DNA of 9,029 nucleotides. It comes from Sulfurovum sp. (GTDB lineage Bacteria; Campylobacterota; Campylobacteria; Campylobacterales; Sulfurovaceae). Both the position numbers and the translations under genes were made by a program. The DNA is taken from the NCBI GenBank assembly GCA_020726085.1, contig DYTG01000076.1, positions 1 to 9,029 on the forward strand. The letters run 5' to 3'. Positions 1-7,307 of this stretch are shown piece by piece; positions within the stretch are counted from its first letter, which is position 1, and every line of letters begins with the position of its first letter. The notes below the pieces were generated by a model. That model worked only from the letters and a program-made list of their open reading frames with translations, was not told the origin of the DNA and ran no database searches.

Positions 1-123
1 GTTGATTTTGCTTTGATACCACTCTATACCCTCATCATCTGTACTAATTGGGGTATTATACCTCCAATTTGCTACCCAAATTTGCCATTCCTGCGCTGTA
101 GAGTTTGCTTGTGACGATAGCAT
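1..123 (-). CDS. Partial open frame overlapping the 3' end of modD, unknown product
   Basis: An uninterrupted frame of 41 codons runs from an ATG at 123 off the left edge of the window, one base out of phase with modD and sharing 68 bp with it. Its conceptual protein begins MLSSQANSTAQEWQIWVAN and continues with a hydrophilic stretch (ISTDDEGIEWYQ), which reads more like real protein than the usual out-of-frame product. The frame is open for about 12 further codons upstream, including a second ATG (MPNNTPLW), before a TAG. No convincing ribosome binding site sits before either ATG. A GGAGG occurs at the modD stop, but no ATG follows it in this frame. If real, it would be the next gene of the modD operon, translationally coupled to it. 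I do not recognise a family. It could be chance openness, because only about 40 codons are visible. Confidence 0.3.
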   Translation of the reverse strand, partial: MLSSQANSTAQEWQIWVANWRYNTPISTDDEGIEWYQSKIN

Positions 124-901
124 CAATGCCCAAAGCGGCGTATTGTTGGGCATTGTGGAGTTCAATACCCCCTGCGACTAAGATTTTGATAGAGAGGTAG
201 TGTGCGTTGCGGTACTCGACAATCTTTTGAATATCGCAAAGCTCCATCTTGTCAAGTTGCAAGACATCAGCATGGTGTTGCATGAGCATGATTGCATCAT
301 CAAGCGTAGTTGATTCGACGACGATTTTCTTTTCGGGGGCTTTGGTTTTGAGTAGCACAAGGCTATCGTAAAAGGTTTGCGTATCGCTATAGACTTTACG
401 GTGGTGATCAAAGAGCAAAATGGTTTCGCTTAGTCCCAATCGATGGGGCAACGCACCTCCTGCCATGATAGATTTGATACAAAAACGTTTGGCAAAGGGG
501 AAGCTTTTGCGAGTGGCGAGAAGCTCACAATGGGGATTGACTTGCCTGATGGCTTGAAGCATCTCGTAAGCATAAGTAGCCATTTTGCAACTGTATTCGA
601 GAATAATTTGTATCGAACGCCACGCTTGATGGATAGCGTTGTACTCTCCTGTGATGGTAATTAGTACATGACCGCTTAAAAGCTTGACACCCGATTGCAA
701 CGTTGCATTCTCAATACGACAATCAAAGAGTTTGGCAATGATGTACGCCTCTTCGATGGAGGAGAGAATAATATCTTCTCGTGTGTAGATACTAAGCTTG
801 GCTTGTTTGCCTTTAATTTCTTGTAGATGGGTTGTGAGGTCAAGATAGGGAATATCATCGGTGATAAAAGCTTGAAGTTCATGATAAGTGAGGGTAAACA
901 T
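56..901 (-). CDS. modD: ModD, molybdenum-transport-associated phosphoribosyltransferase-like protein
   Basis: This is a 281-residue protein of the quinolinate phosphoribosyltransferase (NadC) fold, of the ModD type usually found beside molybdate transport genes. Its exact reaction is not established. Seen in the sequence: an N-terminal alpha/beta part (about 1-110), the ATRKSFPFAKR phosphate-binding motif (129-139), then AGGALPHRLGLSE (147-159), VES (195-197), QLDK (215-218) and VAGGI (242-246), the barrel positions that bind phosphoribosyl groups in NadC. The GLSETILLF stretch is typical of ModD, where NadC has a GLxDxxLIKxNH pattern. The start at 901 is chosen because AAGGAGAG lies directly upstream, the protein then begins MFTLTYHELQ as family members do, and the length fits. 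The frame stays open upstream to 1357, but that part runs antisense to the macroglobulin gene. No modABC or mop gene is visible here, so the partners must lie elsewhere or beyond the left edge. Confidence 0.88.
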   Translation of the reverse strand: MFTLTYHELQAFITDDIPYLDLTTHLQEIKGKQAKLSIYTREDIILSSIEEAYIIAKLFDCRIENATLQSGVKLLSGHVLITITGEYNAIHQAWRSIQIILEYSCKMATYAYEMLQAIRQVNPHCELLATRKSFPFAKRFCIKSIMAGGALPHRLGLSETILLFDHHRKVYSDTQTFYDSLVLLKTKAPEKKIVVESTTLDDAIMLMQHHADVLQLDKMELCDIQKIVEYRNAHYLSIKILVAGGIELHNAQQYAALGIDAIVTSKLYSAGMANLGSKLEV

Positions 902-915
902 ATCTCTCCTTGTTG

Positions 916-930
916 AATACATAATGTATT
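916..930. promoter_or_regulatory. Perfect 7+1+7 dyad upstream of modD, candidate operator
   Basis: The sequence AATACATAATGTATT is a perfect inverted repeat with 7-bp arms around a single central base. It lies 14 bp upstream of the modD start codon, just outside the AAGGAGAG ribosome binding site, where a bound repressor could block transcription or translation. It does not match the ModE operator of Escherichia coli as I remember it, so the regulator is unknown. A TATAAA at 951-956 on the minus strand could be the matching -10 element, but no -35 box is evident. AT-rich dyads of this size can arise by chance. Confidence 0.35.
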
Positions 931-1068
931 TTAATGATAGCACAAATTGGTTTATAAACACACCCCATCTTGCAATAATCCCGTTCAAAAGATAATTTGT
1001 TAACTCAAGCGTGTAGCATCGGCTACTGTTAAATTGGTGCGATTTTAATAGAGTCCATAGAGTATTCA

Positions 1069-1077
1069 TGCTACAAT
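1069..1077 (+). promoter_or_regulatory. Extended -10 promoter of the macroglobulin gene
   Basis: TGCTACAAT is an extended -10 element (TGN followed by TACAAT) located 34 bp before the ATG at 1112. No clear -35 box is present at the expected distance, which is common for sigma-70 promoters in Campylobacterota. The predicted leader is about 25-30 nt and contains GGGAG at 1098-1102, a suitably spaced ribosome binding site. Confidence 0.45.
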
Positions 1078-1111
1078 ATGGCAATAATTCAACAAGTGGG
1101 AGTGTAGGCGT

Positions 1112-4100
1112 ATGCGACAATTTTTGGTATTTTTTTGGGCTATGAGTGCGGTGCTTTTTGCATTGGAGGCAACTTCGCCAGAGATAAAGGCAGCAGGGGA
1201 GGGGGTGAGGCTCGATAGCTCTATTCGTATCGAATCGGGTGCAAAGCTTCTCGAACAAACCACGACCTATACCCACAAACCGCTCTTTGAGTGTTCTCCC
1301 TCCATAGATGCCTATTACAAAATCATAAGCCAAACACAGATACTTCTTTTGCCTCAAAAGCCTCTAACGCCCTCGACGCTTTACAGTTGCAAAAGCAATC
1401 CACAGTATCTTGCACAAGGGGGCTACTTCGAGTACCAAAGTGCGGATTTTGGTGTCGTGGATATAGGTTACTCGCAAAGTGGCAATTTGGTCACGGTTGA
1501 GTTTAATGCACCTATTGATACCCAAAATGCTCTTAAAAGTATCGAAATTAATAAGCTAAGCAACCTCTCCAAAAGCAAACTCAACTATACTCTTGTAGCC
1601 CAAGACCAAAATCGATTGGTACTTAAACTCAATGAAGATGCAGGGTATCGCCTTGAAGTCAAAATTTTTGATACACTTACCTCTCTTAGTGGTTCATCGC
1701 TCACGCAAGAGATAATCAAAGTCCTCTCCAAAGATGGGATAGAGAGCCAAGTAGAGCTTGATGCCAATGTCAAAGCGATGCAGATACTCGACAAACCTCG
1801 TGTGGTGGCACTTGATGAGGGGAAGTTTGCTTTGCGTCTCTACTTTGATGATACTATCGAGAGAGAGAATCTCAAACGCTTCCTAAAGGTACTAGAACTT
1901 GAAGATTATACGATAGGAGAGTGGCAATATATCTATTATGATGATAGAGAAGAGGGCAATGTCTCTTCAAGCTACTTTATCGACATCAAGAGCGATGATA
2001 TCAAACCCAATCAAAGCTACGGCGTGGTTTATAGCAAAGGACTCAAGCACTATCAAGAACTCAAAGAGAGCGTAAGCTACCGTATAGAGTCAGGCGATAT
2101 GAAATCAAGCATTAGTTTTGGCGAAGACAAACCCTACTTATCCAATATCGGTGAGATAGGCTTTACTAGTGTCAATATCGACAAAGCCACGCTCATTATC
2201 GAACAAGTCACAACCGACAACTACCGCTATTTTGTCAATTACAACCAACTCGATAGAGATAAAGTGTCAGACTATACCCAAGAGATATTCTCCAAAGAGG
2301 TTGTATTAAACAATCCCAAAAACGAACCAACGCTTCATAAATTTAGCGTCAAGGATTTGATAGGGACGCTTTCTAGTGGTGTTTATAAAATTACGCTCAA
2401 CTACGAAGAGCGAGTAAGCAAAGACAAAACCAAAGAGCAAAGCAAATCCAAAGTACTCTTTGTTTCAGATATTGCCATTGGGGCAAATATCGCCGCCAAT
2501 CAAGCCTTCGTATCGCTTGTGTCGCTTTCTAATGCTGCACCTATTGAGGGGGCAAACGTCCAACTCTACTCCAAAAACAACACATTGATAGCCCAAACCA
2601 CAAGCAATAGTGAGGGTGTGGCGAAGATTGACAAAGAGGGATTGCTGCAAGAAAATCCCAATATGATAATTGTAACCAAAGGAGAGGATCAAAACTTTTT
2701 GTTGCTCAAAGAGAGCAATAATGCCCTAACCTTTGAAGATGTGACCAAAAAAGAGGAACCCTACAAAGCCTACGTCTATGCTCAAAGTGAGATTATCCGT
2801 CCTGCTAGTACTCTCAATGCCCTTATTGTCATCAAAGATAGAGATTTTGCATCAGCTAATGGCATCCCTATTAAGGTAGAGATTTTTAGCGTAGAGGATT
2901 ACAAAACCATCTTTTCCAAAATATACAACACTAATGCGTTGGGTTTGGTTGATTTTAATTTCACCTTCGAACAAACGCAAACGACGGGTTCTTACCGCAT
3001 TGATGTTTATTTGGGGGATGTGCGAATAGGCTCACAACTTATCGCTGTTGAAGCGTTTATTCCTCCCAAAATAGAAAATCGTATCACACTCAATAAAGAG
3101 AGTTACTTTAGCAATGAGTTTATCGAGGCTAAGATTGCTTCAAACTATCTCTTTGGTATGCCCTCATCCAATCTAAACGGTACGGTAAGTTTCGAGGCGA
3201 CACACAAGCCCTATACACATCTTAAATACCCCAACTTTAGCTTTAGCAACGAGGAGCTTGTAGCTTCCAACGAACTCAATTACATTACCCAAACCGATAC
3301 CATTGAGCTTGATGAAAACGGTACAACTACGTTGCTTATCGGTACAAAACCAACCCAAAAAGTACCCTCTATCCTCAAAGGTGTGATAGGGGCAAAGATA
3401 CTTGACGATACCCAACCCGTATCAACTTACAAAGAGGTGACTATCTATCCCTACAAAGCAATGGTGGGAGTAGCGTTGGATCATACGAGAATTGAGAGAG
3501 GCGGTAGCGTGGAGATTAGCCCTTTGCTTATCGACCCTCTTACGTCAGAACTTGTCAATCGAAACGTTGTGTTTAATATTAAAAAACTCACATGGCACTA
3601 TCGCTATGTCGATGGTTATTACAAATGGGACAAGGAGGTAGAACTTGTAACCTCCAAGCTCATTGCATCCAATGAGAAGTTTGTCCAAAATATGAACGAC
3701 TACGGGGATTACATTATCGAAATAGTCGATACGCTAGGGGGTCATTCAGCGACGCAATACTTTGATGTATGGGGTTGGGACTACGCTTCACTCTCTCCCA
3801 AAAACGATCTCAAAAGCGTAGAGGTGGAGTTTGAAGATAGAGAGTATGCCAAGGGCGATATAGTGAGTGCCACGATTAAATCTCCTATTTTGGAGGGCTA
3901 TATGGTAGTGACACTCGAAAAAGATAGGGTGCTTTGGCATAAAGCGTTAAGGATAGAAAAAGGTGTAGCAAAAGTGGAGATACCTATTGAGGAGTATTTG
4001 GGAAGAGGGGCGTATTTGCACACAACCGTCGTACGCAAAAGCGATACAAGCTCTAAAATTCTTCCTTATCGAGCCTCAAGTTACGATTTTGTCAAATCCA

Positions 4101-6412
4101 ATCGCAATCAACACAAAATCAACGTCGCACTGAGCATGGCACCCCTTACTAAATCGCACACCTCCAATACTCTAACCATCACTACCGATAGAGAGGCAAC
4201 TTTGCTTGTAAGTGTCGTGGATGTGGGTATTTTGAATATGGTAGCCCAAGAGATACCCAAAATATTTGACTTTTTCAACGACAAAGCGTTGCAACGTATT
4301 GTCTATTTTGATATTTACGAGCAGGTCATGAGCTATCTTGTCAAGGGAAGCTTTTTGGCGTTTGGTAGTGATGGCGATGCGGAAGATATGAAAAAGAAAA
4401 AACACCTCCCGCCCAAAGTGGAGCGTGTGAAGCCCTTTATGCTCTGGTCAAAGCTTATCCAAACAAATGCCAATAAGGCTACCTATACGATTGATGTACC
4501 CCAATTTAACGGTCGTTCTCGCATCGTCGTCATTGCTACTACTGCGGATGCTATTGGCGTAGCTTCACAGGAGTTTGTAGTACGAGACGATATTATCATC
4601 AAGCCCTCCTATCCTCGCTTTATGCTTGTGGGTGATAGCGTTGAACTGCCCATTCGTATCTTTAACAATACCGAAAATGAAACTTCTATTGTATTAGAAC
4701 GCTACACAACGCCCCATATCGCCATAGAGTTACCCAGCAATAAATTCACCATACCCCCAAAAAGCTCCAAAGTAGTGAGTGCTAAACTTCTTGCTTACAA
4801 AGAGGGAATAGCCAAAGCTTCACTTAGCCTTGATGATGGCAAAGCCAAATATACGCATGAAGTTGAGTTTGGTATTATGAGTCCCCATACACTCTCTACG
4901 ATGGCGTTTAAGGGTTCGACAACTACCCCAATCACGCTCACCATCCCCGATAGTTACCGCAACGCTCAAGGGTTTGTCTATCTGAGTGACAATCCACTAG
5001 GAGTGATGCGAAACGATATAAAATACCTTATCGACTATCCTTACGGTTGTGTCGAACAGACCAGTTCCAAGCTCAATGCGATGCTTTATGCTCAAAACTA
5101 TCTCAAAGATGATAAGTTGCTACGAAACGCCCAAAAGTTTATCACCAAAGGGATTGATAGGGTAGTGGGTATGCAACAAAACACGGGGCTTTTTAGCTAC
5201 TGGGGGGATGTTTATGTCGATGACTACGCCTCCATCTATGCAGCGCAAACGTTGCTTGAACTTCATGGGCGAGGATATCCGCTCAAGCAAGAGGTGATGG
5301 ATAAAATCTACATGGGTCTTAAATCAATCGTAGAGCAAAAGTACGGTACAACCTATCTCAATCGTCACCGTATCTACGCAGCGTTTGTTTTGGCACAACA
5401 CAATCAACTAGAGCTTTCAAGTGCCAATATGCTCTATGATAATAAAATGTATGAAGATTACTACATCTCGTGGTACTATCTAAGTGCTATTTATCAAAAA
5501 TTAGGGATGGCTGATGTTTCGCAAAAGCTCTACGAAAAGGTGCAAGCTATTCGTTTGAGGGATTTTAAGGAGCAAAATTTCTCAAAAGTCTATGGCGGTT
5601 ATACCACCATGAGTCGTGATATGGCGTTGGTGTTGTATCTCAATTCTGCATACTTTGACAAAAATCCAGCCGATTTTGATACCATGCAACAGCGTTTGGA
5701 TAAACTCTACTCCACTCACGAAAAAGCGATGGCACTAAAAGCCATAGATGCCTATCTTGAGGGCAAAGGTTCGCAAAAAATGAATGTGAATGTGAATGTC
5801 GATAATCAATCCAAGCTCTATATCAAGCCAACTGTCATAGAGATAGAAAATCTTCAATCCAATCATCTCAAAATAGAGCCTATAAGCGGGGTAGCCAACT
5901 ACTCTGTGGAGATTTACAAACATCTACCCCAAGAGATCAAAAACAGACTCTATCCTATCCAAAGCATCAATATTAAGCGAGATTTTGTCGATGCTGGAGG
6001 TAAAATAGTCGATTTTTTCAATCTCAAGCAAGGTGATAGAGTCTATTCCAAACTCACCATTGCCAACGAAACAGAACTTCAAAATATGCTTATCAATCAT
6101 CGTATTCCTGCTTGTATGGAGATTGACAATATGAGACTGGGCAAAAATATCAATGCGAAGTTTAAAAACGAAAATATCACCCTAACCAAAAGCGATATTC
6201 GTGACGATAGGGTTCTCTATTTTGCCAATCTACCCGCTCCTACGCCTGATAATAATCAAGGTAGTATTCCCATGAACTACGCTACACTCTATACGCCGCT
6301 CGTCATTACCACCAAAGGTGAGTGCCAACTTCCTGCTATTGTGATTGAGGCAATGTACGATAGTCGTATAAGCGATTACGCCAAAGAGAGCGATAGTGTG
6401 AGGGTTAAGTAG
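1112..6412 (+). CDS. Exported alpha-2-macroglobulin family protease inhibitor with CVEQ thioester
   Basis: This 1766-residue protein resembles bacterial alpha-2-macroglobulins of the E. coli YfhM type, which trap proteases after bait cleavage through a reactive thioester. Residues 1-20 form a Sec signal peptide (basic MR, hydrophobic FLVFFWAMSAVLFA, cleavage near 17-20). There is no lipobox cysteine, so a soluble periplasmic or secreted form is expected rather than a lipoprotein. A long N-terminal part (about 20-540) has macroglobulin-like beta domains, followed by an MG domain with the diverged YVYAQSEIIRP motif (about 553-650). A short charged segment (about 1080-1110, with KKKK and LPPK) is the likely bait region. 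It leads into the family motif with VPQFNGRSRIVVIAT and PRFMLVGD. The thioester motif YGCVEQTSSK has C1313 and Q1316 and opens an alpha-helical thioester domain (to about 1570). The C-terminal beta domain ends with IEAMYDSRISDYAKESD, as in homologues. Only five cysteines occur: C61, C93, C1313, C1668 and C1738. No pbpC gene adjoins it. The ATG at 1112 follows GGGAG with 9-nt spacing. Confidence 0.93.
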   Translation: MRQFLVFFWAMSAVLFALEATSPEIKAAGEGVRLDSSIRIESGAKLLEQTTTYTHKPLFECSPSIDAYYKIISQTQILLLPQKPLTPSTLYSCKSNPQYLAQGGYFEYQSADFGVVDIGYSQSGNLVTVEFNAPIDTQNALKSIEINKLSNLSKSKLNYTLVAQDQNRLVLKLNEDAGYRLEVKIFDTLTSLSGSSLTQEIIKVLSKDGIESQVELDANVKAMQILDKPRVVALDEGKFALRLYFDDTIERENLKRFLKVLELEDYTIGEWQYIYYDDREEGNVSSSYFIDIKSDDIKPNQSYGVVYSKGLKHYQELKESVSYRIESGDMKSSISFGEDKPYLSNIGEIGFTSVNIDKATLIIEQVTTDNYRYFVNYNQLDRDKVSDYTQEIFSKEVVLNNPKNEPTLHKFSVKDLIGTLSSGVYKITLNYEERVSKDKTKEQSKSKVLFVSDIAIGANIAANQAFVSLVSLSNAAPIEGANVQLYSKNNTLIAQTTSNSEGVAKIDKEGLLQENPNMIIVTKGEDQNFLLLKESNNALTFEDVTKKEEPYKAYVYAQSEIIRPASTLNALIVIKDRDFASANGIPIKVEIFSVEDYKTIFSKIYNTNALGLVDFNFTFEQTQTTGSYRIDVYLGDVRIGSQLIAVEAFIPPKIENRITLNKESYFSNEFIEAKIASNYLFGMPSSNLNGTVSFEATHKPYTHLKYPNFSFSNEELVASNELNYITQTDTIELDENGTTTLLIGTKPTQKVPSILKGVIGAKILDDTQPVSTYKEVTIYPYKAMVGVALDHTRIERGGSVEISPLLIDPLTSELVNRNVVFNIKKLTWHYRYVDGYYKWDKEVELVTSKLIASNEKFVQNMNDYGDYIIEIVDTLGGHSATQYFDVWGWDYASLSPKNDLKSVEVEFEDREYAKGDIVSATIKSPILEGYMVVTLEKDRVLWHKALRIEKGVAKVEIPIEEYLGRGAYLHTTVVRKSDTSSKILPYRASSYDFVKSNRNQHKINVALSMAPLTKSHTSNTLTITTDREATLLVSVVDVGILNMVAQEIPKIFDFFNDKALQRIVYFDIYEQVMSYLVKGSFLAFGSDGDAEDMKKKKHLPPKVERVKPFMLWSKLIQTNANKATYTIDVPQFNGRSRIVVIATTADAIGVASQEFVVRDDIIIKPSYPRFMLVGDSVELPIRIFNNTENETSIVLERYTTPHIAIELPSNKFTIPPKSSKVVSAKLLAYKEGIAKASLSLDDGKAKYTHEVEFGIMSPHTLSTMAFKGSTTTPITLTIPDSYRNAQGFVYLSDNPLGVMRNDIKYLIDYPYGCVEQTSSKLNAMLYAQNYLKDDKLLRNAQKFITKGIDRVVGMQQNTGLFSYWGDVYVDDYASIYAAQTLLELHGRGYPLKQEVMDKIYMGLKSIVEQKYGTTYLNRHRIYAAFVLAQHNQLELSSANMLYDNKMYEDYYISWYYLSAIYQKLGMADVSQKLYEKVQAIRLRDFKEQNFSKVYGGYTTMSRDMALVLYLNSAYFDKNPADFDTMQQRLDKLYSTHEKAMALKAIDAYLEGKGSQKMNVNVNVDNQSKLYIKPTVIEIENLQSNHLKIEPISGVANYSVEIYKHLPQEIKNRLYPIQSINIKRDFVDAGGKIVDFFNLKQGDRVYSKLTIANETELQNMLINHRIPACMEIDNMRLGKNINAKFKNENITLTKSDIRDDRVLYFANLPAPTPDNNQGSIPMNYATLYTPLVITTKGECQLPAIVIEAMYDSRISDYAKESDSVRVK

Positions 6413-6453
6413 TTTACTTTTCCCCGCCTACCGATGTGTATCAAGAGCCAAAT

Positions 6454-6462
6454 TGCTAAAAT
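6454..6462 (+). promoter_or_regulatory. Extended -10 promoter of the broken hemerythrin gene
   Basis: TGCTAAAAT is an extended -10 element (TGN plus TAAAAT) 32 bp before the ATG at 6495. An AAGGAA ribosome binding site lies at 6483-6488. No clear -35 box is visible. The signals for expression thus appear intact although the reading frame behind them is broken. Confidence 0.35.
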
Positions 6463-6494
6463 ACGCTACCATTGCGTCCAAAAAGGAATACAAG

Positions 6495-6933
6495 ATGTTG
6501 ATATCACAAGATAAGATGCCGCTTGTCGTTATGGAGTTTATGAAAGCGGTACATTTGGAGGATATAGAGATTGTCAATGAGCTTTTTTGCACTCATTGTA
6601 GCTTATGACAAAGGCAGAAGTACTATTGAAGCCATTAATTATAAATGCCAATAGTGGATATCGCACACGGTTGAACACTTTAGAGGTGAAGAGGTGATGA
6701 TGATTGAAAAAGGATTTCCACCCTATGCGATGCACAAAGGCGAACACGATAGAGCCTTAGAAGAGATGAGGCGGATATTTCAAGAGTGGCAAAAAACAAT
6801 GGATTCATCGGTGCTGAAAATATATTTGATAGAGATAGTACCCTTATGGCTTACCAATCATATTGCCAGTATGGATACTGTAACGGCACGATTTTTTGAT
6901 ACAGGATTTTCACCTTCTAAGGTAGCCCACTAA
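6495..6933 (+). pseudogene. Bacteriohemerythrin, broken by a frameshift and an in-frame stop
   Basis: Bacteriohemerythrins are small four-helix O2-binding proteins with a di-iron centre. The first frame starts at 6495 after AAGGAA and reads MLISQDKMPLVVMEFMKAVH, then EDIEIVNELF, as in the family. It runs into a TGA at 6606-6608 after a run of six T (6583-6588). Skipping one T restores the frame (ELFALIVAYDKGRSTIEAIN), which then meets a TAG at 6652-6654, where homologues have a residue just before the conserved W of the WxxHTVxHF motif. After that stop the rest is intact to the TAA at 6931-6933. The repaired product would be about 145 residues, a normal length, with all seven iron ligands encoded: H20, H61, E65, H80, H84, H122 and D127. 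Two lesions with intact ligands suggest recent inactivation. The downstream open frame from GTG 6694 could give only the C-terminal half without H20, H61 and E65. A sequencing error could explain the T-run lesion but hardly both. Confidence 0.85.
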
Positions 6934-7205
6934 AGCAGACTCTCTGTCATGCTAGGAGCTTCACGTTTGGGAGCTTTTGGCATAGAGAAGTTTGCCTCTT
7001 TTTCAAATACAATGACGTAGTTTTCTCTTGAAAAGAGCCAAAAGACACTCTCTATGCTTCTATCGATAGTCACCGCACCCCAACCCTCACGAGAGTAGTG
7101 ATTAAGAAATTTTGTAAAACCTCTAGGGCTGACTCTAGCTTGTCCAAAGAGTATCGCTTTGAGGATATTTTCTTTATATTTTACTACCTTGTACTCTTTT
7201 GCCAT
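6930..7205 (-). CDS. Small DUF4177-like protein
   Basis: This is a 91-residue soluble protein with no signal peptide or membrane segment. Its pattern matches the DUF4177 type: MAKEYKVVKYKE at the start, a LNHYSREGWGAVTID core (34-48) with the diagnostic GW, and a final beta strand ENYVIVFEK (61-69). A polar, proline-rich tail follows (about 70-91, KAPKREAPS). The function of the family is unknown. The ATG at 7205 follows a weak AGGG-type ribosome binding site, and a strong extended -10 promoter lies just upstream, so the gene is probably expressed on its own. It converges on the broken hemerythrin gene. The two stop codons overlap within 4 bp and no terminator lies between them. Confidence 0.7.
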   Translation of the reverse strand: MAKEYKVVKYKENILKAILFGQARVSPRGFTKFLNHYSREGWGAVTIDRSIESVFWLFSRENYVIVFEKEANFSMPKAPKREAPSMTESLL

Positions 7206-7236
7206 GCCCTATTTCCCTAAAATGTTTTTAAGCAAG

Positions 7237-7266
7237 ATTATAGCATATTCCATTAGAAAAAATCAA
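7237..7266 (-). promoter_or_regulatory. Promoter of the DUF4177-like gene
   Basis: On the minus strand, TTGATT (7266-7261) and TATAAT (7242-7237) are separated by 18 bp, and TGC directly precedes the -10 to form an extended -10 box. The start codon is 31 bp further on. This is the best sigma-70-like promoter in the window. Its -35 box overlaps the T-tract of the upstream terminator. Confidence 0.5.
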
Positions 7267-7287
7267 CCAATGAAAATTTTGGCTTGA
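7257..7287 (-). terminator. Intrinsic terminator after the mobB-fbp operon
   Basis: Read on the minus strand, TCAAGCCAA and TTGGTTGA form an 8-bp stem with one bulged G and an 8-nt loop (AATTTTCA). TTTTTT (7262-7257) follows directly. It lies 20 bp after the stop of the small Cys-rich protein gene, as expected for the operon end. The stem is not GC-rich, so its strength is uncertain. Confidence 0.5.
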
Positions 7288-7307
7288 GATTGAAAAATCT
7301 TTGGTGA

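Noticed and set aside
1..114. Plus-strand open frame ending with TGA at 112-114
   Set aside because: Its product is a hydrophobic, cysteine-rich stretch typical of an antisense shadow, and it would run against the end of modD.
443..664. Plus-strand open frame inside modD
   Set aside because: It is antisense to well-conserved ModD motifs and has no recognisable product.
1013..1026. Small hairpin GTAGC-ATCG-GCTAC between modD and the macroglobulin gene
   Set aside because: The stem is only 5 bp with no T-tract and no gene end nearby; too weak to call a terminator or regulator.
902..1357. Upstream extension of the modD frame, which would give a 433-residue protein
   Set aside because: The added part runs antisense to the start of the macroglobulin gene, matches nothing in ModD, and the start at 901 has a strong ribosome binding site and gives the normal family length.
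5781..5800. Triplicated GAATGT-type hexamer in the macroglobulin gene
   Set aside because: It encodes an alternating Asn-Val strand in frame and is too short to suggest a functional or unstable repeat.
6407..6422. Hairpin AAGTA-GTT-TACTT followed by T residues at the macroglobulin stop codon
   Set aside because: A 5-bp AT-rich stem that overlaps the stop codon is too weak for a confident terminator, though no better one follows the gene.
6694..6933. Separate short gene starting at GTG 6694
   Set aside because: It is the C-terminal part of the broken bacteriohemerythrin and lacks three of the seven iron ligands; GTG 6694 is an internal Val codon of the family motif.
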